This document shows, one piece after another, positions 8,297-18,257 of a stretch of 64,000 bases of DNA. The notes under the pieces were generated by a model that made no database searches, was not told the origin of the DNA, and saw only the letters and a program-made list of their open reading frames with translations. The DNA lies in assembly GCF_003027925.1 (NCBI RefSeq), contig NZ_PYPS01000022.1:53987-117986 (forward strand), written 5' to 3'. Position 1 is the stretch's first letter, and each line of letters begins with the position of its first letter. Position numbers and translations under genes: made by a program. The stretch comes from Micromonospora sp. RP3T (GTDB lineage Bacteria; Actinomycetota; Actinomycetes; Mycobacteriales; Micromonosporaceae).

Positions 8297-9073
8297 GGGG
8301 TCGCCGTCGGCGGTGAGGCGGGACAGGACGCGGCGCTGGAACGCACGGGCGGCCGGGCCGGTCGGGGGCGGGGCGCCGCGGCGGGCGGCGATCGACGCCC
8401 GGATCACCGCGGCGTCCGGGTCGGTGGCGGCCACCCGCAGGCCGGCGTCGACCTTGCCCAGCCAGACCCCGTCGCGGTGGCGCACCAGCGCGCGGCAGGC
8501 ACCGAGCACCGCGTCCTCGGCGCCCGGCGCCGGCCCGTCGCCGGGCGGCGTGGGCCGCGCCAGCCACCAGCGCAGCGCGTCCACCAGCAACGCCCGCAGC
8601 GCCGCCGGGGACGGGTCGGCGAAGACGTCGGCGGCGGGCGCGCCGAGCAGGACCAGGCCGGACTGGTGCAGGATGCTGCGGTCCAGCGCGTACCAGAACC
8701 GCCCGTCGGCGGCGGGCCGGTCGGCCGGGTCGAACGTGGCCCGGAACGCCATGGCGGCGCCGGTGTTCAGCTCCACCTCGAAGCCCGGCTCGGGCGTGCC
8801 GGAGGCGGCCACGTCCCGCCGGTGGACGACCAGCTCCAGGCCGCGCGCCGGGCAGGGCAGCGCCTCGTGCCGCAGCCGGTCCACCAGCGCCCGCTTCGCG
8901 GCGGCCGGGACCGGGCCGGCAACCAGCACCGCCACGTCCACGTCGCTCCGCCCCGGCTGGTAGGCGCCCAGCCCGACCGAACCGGCCGCGTACGCGCCGG
9001 TCAGGTCGTCGCCGAGCACGCCGCGGGCCCGCTCGACCAGGTCGGCGAGGTAGTCGCGGACGTCGTCACGCAT
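8285..9073 (-). CDS. Nucleotidyltransferase-domain protein (AadA/DUF4111-like)
   Basis: The 262-residue protein starts MRDDVRDYLADLV. It has the pol-beta nucleotidyltransferase signature GSVGLGAYQPGRSDVDVAVLV, where GS and the D-x-D pair bind the metal-nucleotide. A helical C-terminal part contains DALRWWLARP and CRALVRHRDGVWLGK. This is the layout of streptomycin/spectinomycin 3''-adenylyltransferases (AadA) and their uncharacterised relatives. A chromosomal actinobacterial copy need not confer resistance. ATG at 9073 has CAGGAT 6 nt upstream; a GTG 12 codons earlier lacks a ribosome site. It lies 43 bp after the lipid-kinase gene on the same strand and may be co-transcribed. Confidence 0.75.
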   Translation of the reverse strand: MRDDVRDYLADLVERARGVLGDDLTGAYAAGSVGLGAYQPGRSDVDVAVLVAGPVPAAAKRALVDRLRHEALPCPARGLELVVHRRDVAASGTPEPGFEVELNTGAAMAFRATFDPADRPAADGRFWYALDRSILHQSGLVLLGAPAADVFADPSPAALRALLVDALRWWLARPTPPGDGPAPGAEDAVLGACRALVRHRDGVWLGKVDAGLRVAATDPDAAVIRASIAARRGAPPPTGPAARAFQRRVLSRLTADGDPRRS

Positions 9074-9116
9074 GCCGGCATCCTGCCCGGGGCGGTCACC
9101 GGCGCCCACGGCCGGG

Positions 9117-10034
9117 TCAGTCCACCGGCTCCGGGCAGCAGACCGTCAGCCCGCCCGGCACCACCTTGACCTTCAGCCGTTTCGCCGTCCCCCGCGCGCC
9201 GCCGTCCAGCTCGTACGTCTTCGGCGCGGCGAACCGTACGGTGATCTTCCGACCCCGGGTGATCCGCACGAACGGCGACTCGTCGGAGCGCCCGGCGGCC
9301 ATCCGCCCCAGCGTCCGGGCCCAGTCCACGGCGCCGCTGGCGGTGGCGACGCCCACCTCGAGCGCGCCGTCGTCGGGCCGGGCGTCGTCGAAGGCCGGGA
9401 TTCCGCCGGTGATGGTGCCGACGTTGCCGAACAGCACGCAGCTCGCCTCGCCGTCGAACCAGTCGGCGCCGTCCACCCGGACGCGGGTGCGCACGCACTC
9501 GCCGCGCACGTGCCGCAGCCCGGTCCAGACGTAGGCGACCCGGCCGAGCCGGCTCTTGAGCCGGCGGTCCGCGTCGCGGATCAGGTCGCCGTCGAACCCG
9601 GCGCCGGCCATCACCGCGAAGTGCTCCCCGTTGATCCGGCCGAGGTCCAGCCGGCGACGCGGGCCGTGCAACGCGACCCGGACCGCCTCGGGCAGGTCGG
9701 CGGGGATGCCGAGGTTGACGGCGAAGAGGTTGGCGGTGCCGGCGGGCAGGATGCCCATCGGCACGTCGGTGCCGGCCAGCGCGTCGGCACAGCGCTGCAC
9801 CATGCCGTCGCCGCCCCAGACCAGCACCAGCTCCGCGCCCTCGTCGAGGGCGGCGCGGACCCGCTTCGGCGCCTTGCGGCTCTTCGGCACCTCGTACCAG
9901 AGCAGCCGACCGACGCCGGCGCCGACGAGGCGGGCGCGCAACTCGTCCAGGCCGCCGCCGAAGGTCTTCTTCCGGTGTGCCACGACCGCGATCACGCCCG
10001 TGCGGGCCGGGCGGTCGGTGGTGCTCGTTCTCAT
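9117..10034 (-). CDS. Diacylglycerol kinase-family lipid kinase
   Basis: The 305-residue protein has the DAGK catalytic-domain signature: VWGGDGMVQRCADAL (GGDGT-like phosphate loop), PMGILPAGTANLFAVNLGIP and VMAGAGFDGDLI. The C-terminal half has the beta-sandwich of the DgkB/YegS group. These soluble or peripheral enzymes use ATP to phosphorylate diacylglycerol or a related lipid. ATG at 10034 has GAGGA 5 nt upstream and is preferred to a GTG 11 codons earlier. It probably forms a short transcription unit with the nucleotidyltransferase gene. Confidence 0.85.
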   Translation of the reverse strand: MRTSTTDRPARTGVIAVVAHRKKTFGGGLDELRARLVGAGVGRLLWYEVPKSRKAPKRVRAALDEGAELVLVWGGDGMVQRCADALAGTDVPMGILPAGTANLFAVNLGIPADLPEAVRVALHGPRRRLDLGRINGEHFAVMAGAGFDGDLIRDADRRLKSRLGRVAYVWTGLRHVRGECVRTRVRVDGADWFDGEASCVLFGNVGTITGGIPAFDDARPDDGALEVGVATASGAVDWARTLGRMAAGRSDESPFVRITRGRKITVRFAAPKTYELDGGARGTAKRLKVKVVPGGLTVCCPEPVD

Positions 10035-10465
10035 GGCGTCCTCGTACCCGGAGCGCGCCCGGCCCACGCCTGCCGCCGGGACCGGCCCGACCGCACGTCC
10101 ACGCTGAATCTATGTGCACAGATTGCGTAGAGCGGCAATCCTCGCATCTCAGACCGGCCACCATCCACGGACGACAATGTTCACCCTGATCAGGGGCTAT
10201 TGAAGATCATGGCTTCCTGAATTCGCGTCGACGGCCGACTGTCCGGCAGGTGTCGGTTGCCCCGGTCACCCATTGCTCCCGGCTCGCGCGCCGTGTGATT
10301 GTGCACCCAACGAGCCGCCGACCCCCGACGGCCCGGACGGTCGATCTGTCGACCCGGAGCCACGCCGGCAGCTCCGGTGACCGACCGTCACCCCGCCTCG
10401 CACCATCGCGCCGCCCGTCCCCACCGGGCTCCGTGCGGCGCGCCTAGGAACAGGAGCACACCCTC
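10035..10465. other. 431-bp intergenic region between divergent genes
   Basis: No convincing gene lies between the lipid kinase and the protease. An imperfect palindrome at 10107-10124 (AATCTATGTGCACAGATT, 7 of 9 positions pairing) sits upstream of the kinase gene and could be an operator. The stretch 10200-10330 is less GC-rich than its surroundings, as promoter regions often are. No clear -35/-10 pair was found for the protease gene. Confidence 0.4.
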
Positions 10466-12529
10466 TTGAAGCTCTCACCCCGCCTCGCCGCGCTCACCGG
10501 CGCGGCCGCGGCCGGCGTGCTGGCCGCCGGCACCGCCGCGGCCGTGCAGGCCGCGCCCCCCGGGCCCGCCGCCCCGAACCCCGCCCAGGCCCGCGCGACA
10601 GCCGCCGACTCGGCCCGCGCGCTGGTCGCGAACCGTCCCGCCTACCTGCAGGCCAGTTCCGACGACGCGTTCGTGCAGCAGCCCGTGATCTCCTCCGAGG
10701 GCACCCAGTACGTGCCCTACGAGCGGACCTACCGGGGCCTGCCGGTGGTCGGCGGCGACTTCGTGCTCGCCACCGACGCCGCCGGCAACCTGAAGTACGC
10801 CTCGGTCGCCCAGCAGCGGCCGATCGGCGCGCTCGCCACCACCCCCAAGCTGACCTCGGCCGCCGGCGCGAAGACGGCGCGCGCCCAGCTCAAGACCGTC
10901 AGCGCGGTCGAGGGCACCACGCTCGTGGTCTACACGCTCGGCGCCAGCCCGACGCTGGCCTGGGAGACCACCGTGCGCGGCACCGGCGCGGACGGCGCCA
11001 GCCGGCTCACCGTGGACGTCGACGCCCGCACCGGCGCGGTGCTGCGCAAGCAGGAGCACATCGTCGCGGGCACCGGCACCGGCGCCTGGAACGGGCCCAG
11101 CCCGCTGACGCTGAACACCACCCAGTCGGGCAGCACGTACACCATGAAGGACCCGACCGTCACCAACCTCAGCTGCCAGGACGCCGCGAACAACACCACG
11201 TTCAGCGGCACCGACGACGCCTGGGGCAACGGCACCGCCACCAACAAGGAGACCGGCTGCGTCGACGCGCTGTTCTCCGCCCAGACCGAGCACAAGATGC
11301 TCAGCCAGTGGCTGGGCCGCAACGGCGCCGACGGCAACGGCGGCTACTGGCCGATCCGGGTGGGCCTGAACGACCAGAACGCCTACTACGACGGCACCCA
11401 GGTCCAGATCGGCAAGAACACCGCCGGCCAGTGGATCGGCTCGCTCGACGTGGTGGCCCACGAGATCGGCCACGGCATCGACGACCACACCCCCGGTGGC
11501 ATCTCCGGCGGCGGCACCCAGGAGTTCGTGGCGGACACGTTCGGCGCGGCCACCGAGTGGTTCGCCAACGAGCCGTCCAGCTACGACGCGCCGGACTTCC
11601 TGGTCGGCGAGAAGATCAACCTGGTCGGCTCCGGCCCGATCCGGAACATGTACAACCCGGGTGCGCTCGGCGACCCGAACTGCTACTCCAGCAGCGTTCC
11701 GGGTGGCGAGGTGCACGCCTCCGCCGGGCCGGGCAACCACTGGTTCTACCTGCTGGCCAACGGCAACAGCCCGACCAACGGGCAGCCGTCCAGCTCGACC
11801 TGCAACGGCGGCAGCGTGACCGGCCTGGGCATCCAGAAGGCCATCAAGATCATGTACAACGCGATGCTGCTGAAGACCTCGTCCTCGTCGTACCTGAAGT
11901 ACCGCACCTGGACGCTGCAGGCGGCGAAGAACCTCTACCCGAGCAGCTGCACCGAGTTCAACACCGTCAAGGCGGCCTGGGACGCGGTCAGCGTGCCGGC
12001 ACAGTCGGGTGACCCGACCTGCTCCGGCGGCGGCACCCCGACGCCCACGCCGACCACCTCCACCCCGCCGTCGGGCGGCTGCTCCGGCAACAAGCTGGCC
12101 AACCCCGGCTTCGAGTCGGGCAACGTGAACTGGAGCGCCTCGTCCGGCGTCATCACCACCGACAGCGGCCAGGCCGCGCACGGCGGCTCGTACAAGGCGT
12201 GGCTCGACGGCTACGGCTCCTCGCACACCGACACGCTCAGCCAGTCGGTCAGCATCCCGGCCGGCTGCCGGGCCACACTGAGCTTCTGGCTGCACATCGA
12301 CAGCGCGGAGTCCACCACGAGCACCGCGTACGACAAGCTGACCGTCAAGGCCGGCAGCACCACGCTGGCGACCTACTCCAACCTGAACAAGGCCACCGGC
12401 TACGTGCAGCGGTCCTTCGACATCTCGTCGCTGGCCGGCACCACCGCCACCATCTCGTTCAGCGGCGTGGAGGACGCCTCCCTCCAGACGTCCTTCGTCG
12501 TCGACGACACCGCGGTCAACCTGAGCTGA
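10466..12529 (+). CDS. Secreted thermolysin-like (M4) zinc metalloprotease with C-terminal accessory domain
   Basis: The TTG start at 10466 is supported by AGGAACAGGAG just upstream. The 687-residue product has a signal peptide (about 1-30), an FTP/PepSY propeptide (about 40-200) with YVPYERTYRGLPVVGGDFVL, and an M4 catalytic domain. Zinc ligands are H332 and H336 in HEIGHGIDD, with E353 in GTQEFVADTFGA. The variant HEIGH replaces thermolysin's HELTH. A PT-rich linker near 520 leads to a C-terminal beta-sandwich (LANPGFESGNVNW to the end) like domains that bind substrate or sugar. It would be an extracellular neutral protease that matures by cleaving its propeptide. A hairpin terminator follows. 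Confidence 0.92.
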   Translation: MKLSPRLAALTGAAAAGVLAAGTAAAVQAAPPGPAAPNPAQARATAADSARALVANRPAYLQASSDDAFVQQPVISSEGTQYVPYERTYRGLPVVGGDFVLATDAAGNLKYASVAQQRPIGALATTPKLTSAAGAKTARAQLKTVSAVEGTTLVVYTLGASPTLAWETTVRGTGADGASRLTVDVDARTGAVLRKQEHIVAGTGTGAWNGPSPLTLNTTQSGSTYTMKDPTVTNLSCQDAANNTTFSGTDDAWGNGTATNKETGCVDALFSAQTEHKMLSQWLGRNGADGNGGYWPIRVGLNDQNAYYDGTQVQIGKNTAGQWIGSLDVVAHEIGHGIDDHTPGGISGGGTQEFVADTFGAATEWFANEPSSYDAPDFLVGEKINLVGSGPIRNMYNPGALGDPNCYSSSVPGGEVHASAGPGNHWFYLLANGNSPTNGQPSSSTCNGGSVTGLGIQKAIKIMYNAMLLKTSSSSYLKYRTWTLQAAKNLYPSSCTEFNTVKAAWDAVSVPAQSGDPTCSGGGTPTPTPTTSTPPSGGCSGNKLANPGFESGNVNWSASSGVITTDSGQAAHGGSYKAWLDGYGSSHTDTLSQSVSIPAGCRATLSFWLHIDSAESTTSTAYDKLTVKAGSTTLATYSNLNKATGYVQRSFDISSLAGTTATISFSGVEDASLQTSFVVDDTAVNLS

Positions 12530-12538
12530 CCGCAGCGC

Positions 12539-12577
12539 GAGCGGCCGGTCGTCCTCCTCGGAGACGGCCGGCCGCTC
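12539..12577 (+). terminator. Hairpin terminator after the M4 protease
   Basis: A 15-bp stem starting GAGCGGCCGG with one mismatch, and a 9-nt centre, begins 10 bp past the protease stop. Confidence 0.6.
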
Positions 12578-12621
12578 CGTCGTCTCCGGTGACCGGCCCG
12601 CCGCCGATCAGGCGGGACGGG

Positions 12622-12733
12622 CGGATGGACGGGGCGGGGCGCTGACCGCCGATCAGGCCGGACGGACGGACGAGCGGCACGGGTCAGGCCGGACGGATGG
12701 ACGAGGCGGGGCGCTGACCGCCGATCAGACCGG
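12622..12733. repeat. Direct repeat of about 40 bp, two copies 72 bp apart
   Basis: The segments at 12622-12661 and 12694-12733 both read CGGATGGACG(G/A)GGCGGGGCG and continue CTGACCGCCGATCAG; by eye about 38 of 40 bases match. The second copy runs into the last codons of the YbaB-like gene (stop at 12725). The first may be a remnant of a duplicated gene end. Confidence 0.65.
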
Positions 12734-13174
12734 GCGTGCGGCGCGGGACGCGGCGGCGCGGTCGCGGCGGATCCGCGCGGCCACCTCGTGCATCGTCGCG
12801 CTGAACAGCTCCGCCTGGTCCGGCAGCCCGCCGAGCCGGGCGGCGAGCGCGTCGGCGTCCGCCCGGGCCGAGGCGCTGACCTGAGCGTCCAACTCGGCGA
12901 GCGCGGCGTTGACGGCGGCGACGACGTGCCCGCAGAGCGCCTCCAGCGGCTCGCCGGCCAGCTCCGGGTCGACCGCGACGGAATCCAGCCGGCCACCCTG
13001 GACGGCGACCGCCCGGACCCGGCCGCCGGCCGCGGCGCCCTCGGCCCGCAGCAGGTCACCCGGCTCGCCGTCGGCGTGCACGGTGGCCCGGGACCGCATC
13101 GCGGCCAACGCCTGCTGCGTGCGGGTCAGCAGCTCGTCGAGGCTCGCGGCGGCCGAGAACGCATCGTTGGTCAT
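12725..13174 (-). CDS. YbaB/EbfC-family DNA-binding protein paralogue
   Basis: The 149-residue protein starts MTNDAFSAAASLDELLTRTQQAL and continues with a small beta-sheet section (GDLLRAEGAAAGGRVRAVAV) and a long C-terminal helix. This is the two-helix-plus-sheet plan of YbaB/EbfC proteins, small dimers that bind DNA as nucleoid-associated factors. It is longer than canonical YbaB (about 105 residues) and is not beside dnaX/recR, so it is probably one of the divergent actinobacterial paralogues. The ATG at 13174 is taken because upstream in-frame sequence is not protein-like. The 3' end overlaps a direct repeat. Confidence 0.65.
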   Translation of the reverse strand: MTNDAFSAAASLDELLTRTQQALAAMRSRATVHADGEPGDLLRAEGAAAGGRVRAVAVQGGRLDSVAVDPELAGEPLEALCGHVVAAVNAALAELDAQVSASARADADALAARLGGLPDQAELFSATMHEVAARIRRDRAAASRAARPV

Positions 13175-13382
13175 ATCCGCGCTTTCTTCACGTCTTAGCC
13201 AAGCACCCGTGACCATAGCAACCGACGACGACGGAACCCGACCATCCGCCACCTCGGCCGGTCACCGGCGCCCCGAGCAGCACGGACGCCGACGGCCCGG
13301 CGTGTCGCGGGACGGCGGACGCCGGGCGGGCGGCGGCGCTACCGTGGGCGGGACCGGACAAGATCGCGCGAGGAGCGGGTGG

Positions 13383-14945
13383 ATGACCGACCACGGACCC
13401 GAGCTGGCCTTCGGCAGCTTCCTCACGCCGGCCGCCGGGCAGCCCGAGCAGGTGGTGGCGCTCGCCACGCTCTGCGAGCGGGCCGGGCTGGACCTGGTCA
13501 CCTTCCAGGACCATCCCTACCTGCCGGCCTTCCTGGACACCTGGACGCTGATGTCGTACGTGGCCGCCGCCACCGACCGGATCCGCCTGGCCGGCAACGT
13601 GCTCAACCTGCCGCTGCGCCAACCGGTGGTGCTGGCGCGCAGCGTCGCCAGCCTGGACCTGCTCACCGGCGGCCGGGTCGAACTGGGGCTCGGCGCGGGC
13701 GCGTTCTGGGACGGGATCGAGGCGGCCGGCGGGCGGCGGCTCTCCCCCGGCGCGGCGGTCGACGCACTCGACGAGGCGATCCGGGTCGTCCGCGAGGTGT
13801 GGGACACCGATCGGCGCGACATGATCCGCCTGCCCGGCGAGCACTACCGGGTGGTCGGGGCGAAACGCGGGCCGGCCCCGGCGCATCCGGTGGGCATCTG
13901 GGTGGGCGCGTACAAGCCGCGGATGCTGCGGCTGGTCGGCCGCGCCGCGGACGGCTGGCTGCCGTCGCTGTCGTACCTGCCGAACGGGCCGGAGGACCTG
14001 CCGGCGCTCAACGCGCTCGTCGACGACGGCGCGCGGGCCGCCGGCCGGGACCCGGGCGCGATCCGCCGGATGCTCAACGTGACCGGCACGTTCGCCCGCT
14101 CGTCCACCGGCTTCCTCGCCGGCCCGCCGGAGCAGTGGGTGGAGGAGCTGGCCGGGCTCACGCTGACGCACGGCATCACCACGTTCATCCTCGCCGCCGA
14201 CGAGCCCCGCGCCATCCAACTGTTCGCGCAGGAGGTGGCGCCGGCGGTGCGGGAGCTGGTCGCGGCCGAGCGCACCACGCCCGGCAGCGGCGCCCGGGCC
14301 GTCGCCGGGGAGCAGGCCGCGACCGGCGGTCCGACCACGCTCGCGGTCACCCCCACCCCTGACCCGGGGGTACGCCTGAGCGCGCGCCGCCCCTGGGACG
14401 AGTCGACCCGGCCGGCCGCCCCGCCGGCGCCGGCCGGTCAGGTCTACCCGGCCGGTGGGCAGGCGGCCGGGCAGCACCTGGTGGACGTGCACGACCACCT
14501 GCGTCGGGAGCTGGCCCAGGTGCGCGACCTGCTCGACCAGGTCCGGCGCGGCGCGGTCTCGCCCGGTGGAGCGCGGGCCGCGCTGAACGAGATGACCATG
14601 CGGCAGAACAACTGGACGCTTGGCGCCTACTGCGCGGCCTACTGCACGGTGGTGACCCAGCACCACGGGCTGGAGGACGCCTCCATCTTTCCGCACCTGC
14701 GCCGGGCCGACGCCGGGCTGGCGCCGGTGCTGGACCGCCTGGCGGAGGAACACGTGGTGATCCACGACGTGGTGGAGAGCGTGGACCGGGCGCTGGTGGA
14801 ACTGATCCGCTCCCCCGGCGACTTCACCGAACTACAGGACGCGGTGGACCTGCTCACCGACACGCTGCTGTCGCACCTGTCGTACGAGGAGCACCAGATC
14901 GTCGAGCCGCTGGCCCGCCACGGCTTCTTCCCCGGTCAGGTCTGA
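13383..14945 (+). CDS. LLM-class flavin-dependent oxidoreductase fused to a hemerythrin-like domain
   Basis: The first about 290 of 520 residues form a luciferase-like (F420- or FMN-dependent) monooxygenase: LAFGSFLTPAAGQPEQVVAL, FQDHPYLPAFLDTW, RIRLAGNVLNLPLRQPVVLA and PVGIWVGAYKPRMLRLVGR. After a Pro/Ala-rich linker (about 300-350), residues 360-520 form a helical hemerythrin domain. Its His/Glu ligands sit in HDHLRREL, TQHHGLEDASIFPHL, EEHVVIHDVVE and LSYEEHQIVEPL. Hemerythrins bind O2 or sense iron or redox through a di-iron centre. The ATG has GAGGAG upstream. The substrate is unknown; the fusion suggests O2- or NO-linked control of a flavin reaction (inference). Confidence 0.85.
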   Translation: MTDHGPELAFGSFLTPAAGQPEQVVALATLCERAGLDLVTFQDHPYLPAFLDTWTLMSYVAAATDRIRLAGNVLNLPLRQPVVLARSVASLDLLTGGRVELGLGAGAFWDGIEAAGGRRLSPGAAVDALDEAIRVVREVWDTDRRDMIRLPGEHYRVVGAKRGPAPAHPVGIWVGAYKPRMLRLVGRAADGWLPSLSYLPNGPEDLPALNALVDDGARAAGRDPGAIRRMLNVTGTFARSSTGFLAGPPEQWVEELAGLTLTHGITTFILAADEPRAIQLFAQEVAPAVRELVAAERTTPGSGARAVAGEQAATGGPTTLAVTPTPDPGVRLSARRPWDESTRPAAPPAPAGQVYPAGGQAAGQHLVDVHDHLRRELAQVRDLLDQVRRGAVSPGGARAALNEMTMRQNNWTLGAYCAAYCTVVTQHHGLEDASIFPHLRRADAGLAPVLDRLAEEHVVIHDVVESVDRALVELIRSPGDFTELQDAVDLLTDTLLSHLSYEEHQIVEPLARHGFFPGQV

Positions 14946-14964
14946 CCGGCGGGCCCGGCCCGCA

Positions 14965-15336
14965 CTAGAGCAGGTAGGGCGTGCAGTGGCCCCGGTTGCC
15001 GGTGACCTCGCTGAAGTTGTCCCAGGACATCCAGCCGTAGGTCTCCGTGCCCGCGACCCGGGTGTAGACCCAGAAGTTGCCGTACTCGTTGATGACCTGG
15101 CACCAGATGTAGAGCTTGGTGCCCTTGCCGAGGTAGGCGACGTTGAAGCAGTCGGAGTAGGGGGCGGTCTTGAGGTTGTAGCCCCCCTTCAGGATGCCGT
15201 ACCCGTCGTCGACGTTCTGGTAGGCGGGCGAGCCACAGAAGTGGCTGGCCTGGGCGGGCGAGGCGACGGTGAGCCCCAGGGTCGTGGTGAGCAGGACGGC
15301 CGACGCGATCGCGGCCGCTGTGCGGAACAGGCGCAT
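14965..15336 (-). CDS. Small secreted protein, SH3-like, about 123 aa
   Basis: A clear signal peptide (MRLFRTAAAIASAVLLTTT, cleavage after ASPAQA near 30) precedes a mature domain of about 93 residues. That domain has four cysteines and many aromatic residues (YGILKGGYNLKTAPYSDCF, VYTRVAGTETYGWMSWDNF). The pattern resembles bacterial SH3-like cell-wall-binding modules found in small actinobacterial exoproteins. The ATG at 15336 has a GGGGGA ribosome site; an ATG 10 codons upstream is poorer. The gene is monocistronic and downstream of htpG on the same strand, separated by a terminator-like repeat. Function unknown. Confidence 0.7.
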   Translation of the reverse strand: MRLFRTAAAIASAVLLTTTLGLTVASPAQASHFCGSPAYQNVDDGYGILKGGYNLKTAPYSDCFNVAYLGKGTKLYIWCQVINEYGNFWVYTRVAGTETYGWMSWDNFSEVTGNRGHCTPYLL

Positions 15337-15440
15337 GACACTGATCCCCCGTGGATGAGACGACATGACCCGACCATCTTCCCATCGACGTAGATCGTTA
15401 TCCCGCCCCTGTCATGAAGGGGACGAAAGGCCGACGGCGA

Positions 15441-15497
15441 TGTTAAGCGGGGGCCCCTCCTATCGCGTAGGCGATAAGAAGGGCCCCCTCCTTGCAT
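15441..15497 (-). terminator. GTTAA/GGGGCCCC-family hairpin, likely htpG terminator (copy A)
   Basis: The stem pairs GGGGGCCCCTCCTATCGC (15449-15466) with 15471-15487 around a GTAG loop. The two off-pairs are A-C in a plus-strand RNA but G-U in the minus-strand RNA, so the hairpin is better formed in the htpG transcript, which stops at 15498. One of four related elements in the window. Confidence 0.75.
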
Positions 15498-17390
<1,893 letters not shown>

Positions 17391-17482
17391 ACCGACTCCC
17401 TTCACCGTGGCGGTCCTACCGCGAAAAGGATACGAGGCGTGACCGCGACGGTACCCACCGGCCGGGCCGGCCCGGGAAATCA

Positions 17483-17499
17483 AACTGGTCCAACCAGTT
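17483..17499 (+). promoter_or_regulatory. FadR/GntR-type operator AACTGGT-CCA-ACCAGTT
   Basis: A perfect palindrome with 7-bp arms and 3-bp spacer contains TGGT-N3-ACCA, the classic FadR-subfamily site. It lies 36 bp before the GntR gene and most likely mediates autoregulation of the regulator-desaturase-lysoplasmalogenase operon. Confidence 0.8.
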
Positions 17500-17534
17500 G
17501 ACGGGTTGATGTGTCCGGGGCCACACTGCTGGCC

Positions 17535-18257
17535 ATGGCCTTCACCCCCGCGCCGCGCGCCTCGGTCTCCGACCACGTCTTCGGCCAGCTCCGCGACGCC
17601 ATCGTGGCCGGGCGCCACCGGCCCGACGAGACGCTGCCCGGCGAGCGGGAGCTGGCCGCCGCGTTCGCGGTGAACCGGCACGCGGTGCGCGAGGCGCTGC
17701 GCCGGCTGCAACAGCTCGGCCTGGTCCGGGTCAGCCAGGGCGGCGCGACCCGGGTGCTCGACTGGCGGGTGCACGCCGGGCTCGACCTGGCGTTGTCGCT
17801 GGCCCGCTCCGGCGACGTACTCCCGGTCGAGACGCTGGTGCGCGACATGCTGGAGATGCGGGCCTGCGTCGGCGTCGACGCGGCCCGGCTCTGCGCCGAA
17901 CGCGGCGACGAGGCGGTGGTCGCCGCGCTGGTCCGGGCCGCCGAGGAGTACGGCGCGCTCGCGCCGGACCTGGACCGGATGGCCGAGGCGAACATCCGCA
18001 TCTGGCGGCTGGTGGTGCGGGGCAGCGGCAACACCGCCTACCAGTTGGCCTTCAACAGCCTGGTCGCCGGCACGTTCGCGGTCGGTGACGTCCCCCCGGA
18101 CGCCCGCGCCGCCGAGCTGCTCGACGTCGCCGGACACCGCCGGCTCGCCGCGGCGGTCGCGTCCGGCCGGGGCGAGGCGGCGGCCCGGCAGGCCCGGGCG
18201 CTGCTGACCGCCCCGGTCACCCCCATCCCCACCACCGGAAGGGAAGCGCGCGCATGA
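17535..18257 (+). CDS. GntR-family regulator, FadR/FCD subfamily
   Basis: The 240-residue protein has a winged HTH at about 10-75 (SVSDHVFGQLRDAIVAG, LPGERELAAAFAVNRHAVREA, LRRLQQLGLVRV). An FCD-type helical effector domain follows, with LEMRACVGVDAARLCAERGDE and a late RLAAAVASGRGEAAARQARAL. FCD domains bind metal and small carboxylates or lipids. No good ribosome site precedes ATG 17535; GTG 17511 in the same frame is an alternative. The stop overlaps the next gene's start by 4 nt (ATGA), so it is first in an operon and likely controls it through the TGGT-N3-ACCA site upstream. Confidence 0.88.
   Translation: MAFTPAPRASVSDHVFGQLRDAIVAGRHRPDETLPGERELAAAFAVNRHAVREALRRLQQLGLVRVSQGGATRVLDWRVHAGLDLALSLARSGDVLPVETLVRDMLEMRACVGVDAARLCAERGDEAVVAALVRAAEEYGALAPDLDRMAEANIRIWRLVVRGSGNTAYQLAFNSLVAGTFAVGDVPPDARAAELLDVAGHRRLAAAVASGRGEAAARQARALLTAPVTPIPTTGREARA

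Noticed and set aside
8285..9073. Acquired aminoglycoside-resistance gene
   Set aside because: Codon use matches the chromosome, and no integron, transposase or other resistance gene is nearby; only the fold is AadA-like.
13383..14945. Bacterial luciferase light-producing system
   Set aside because: No luxB partner, no aldehyde-forming genes, and LLM enzymes are common redox enzymes in actinobacteria.
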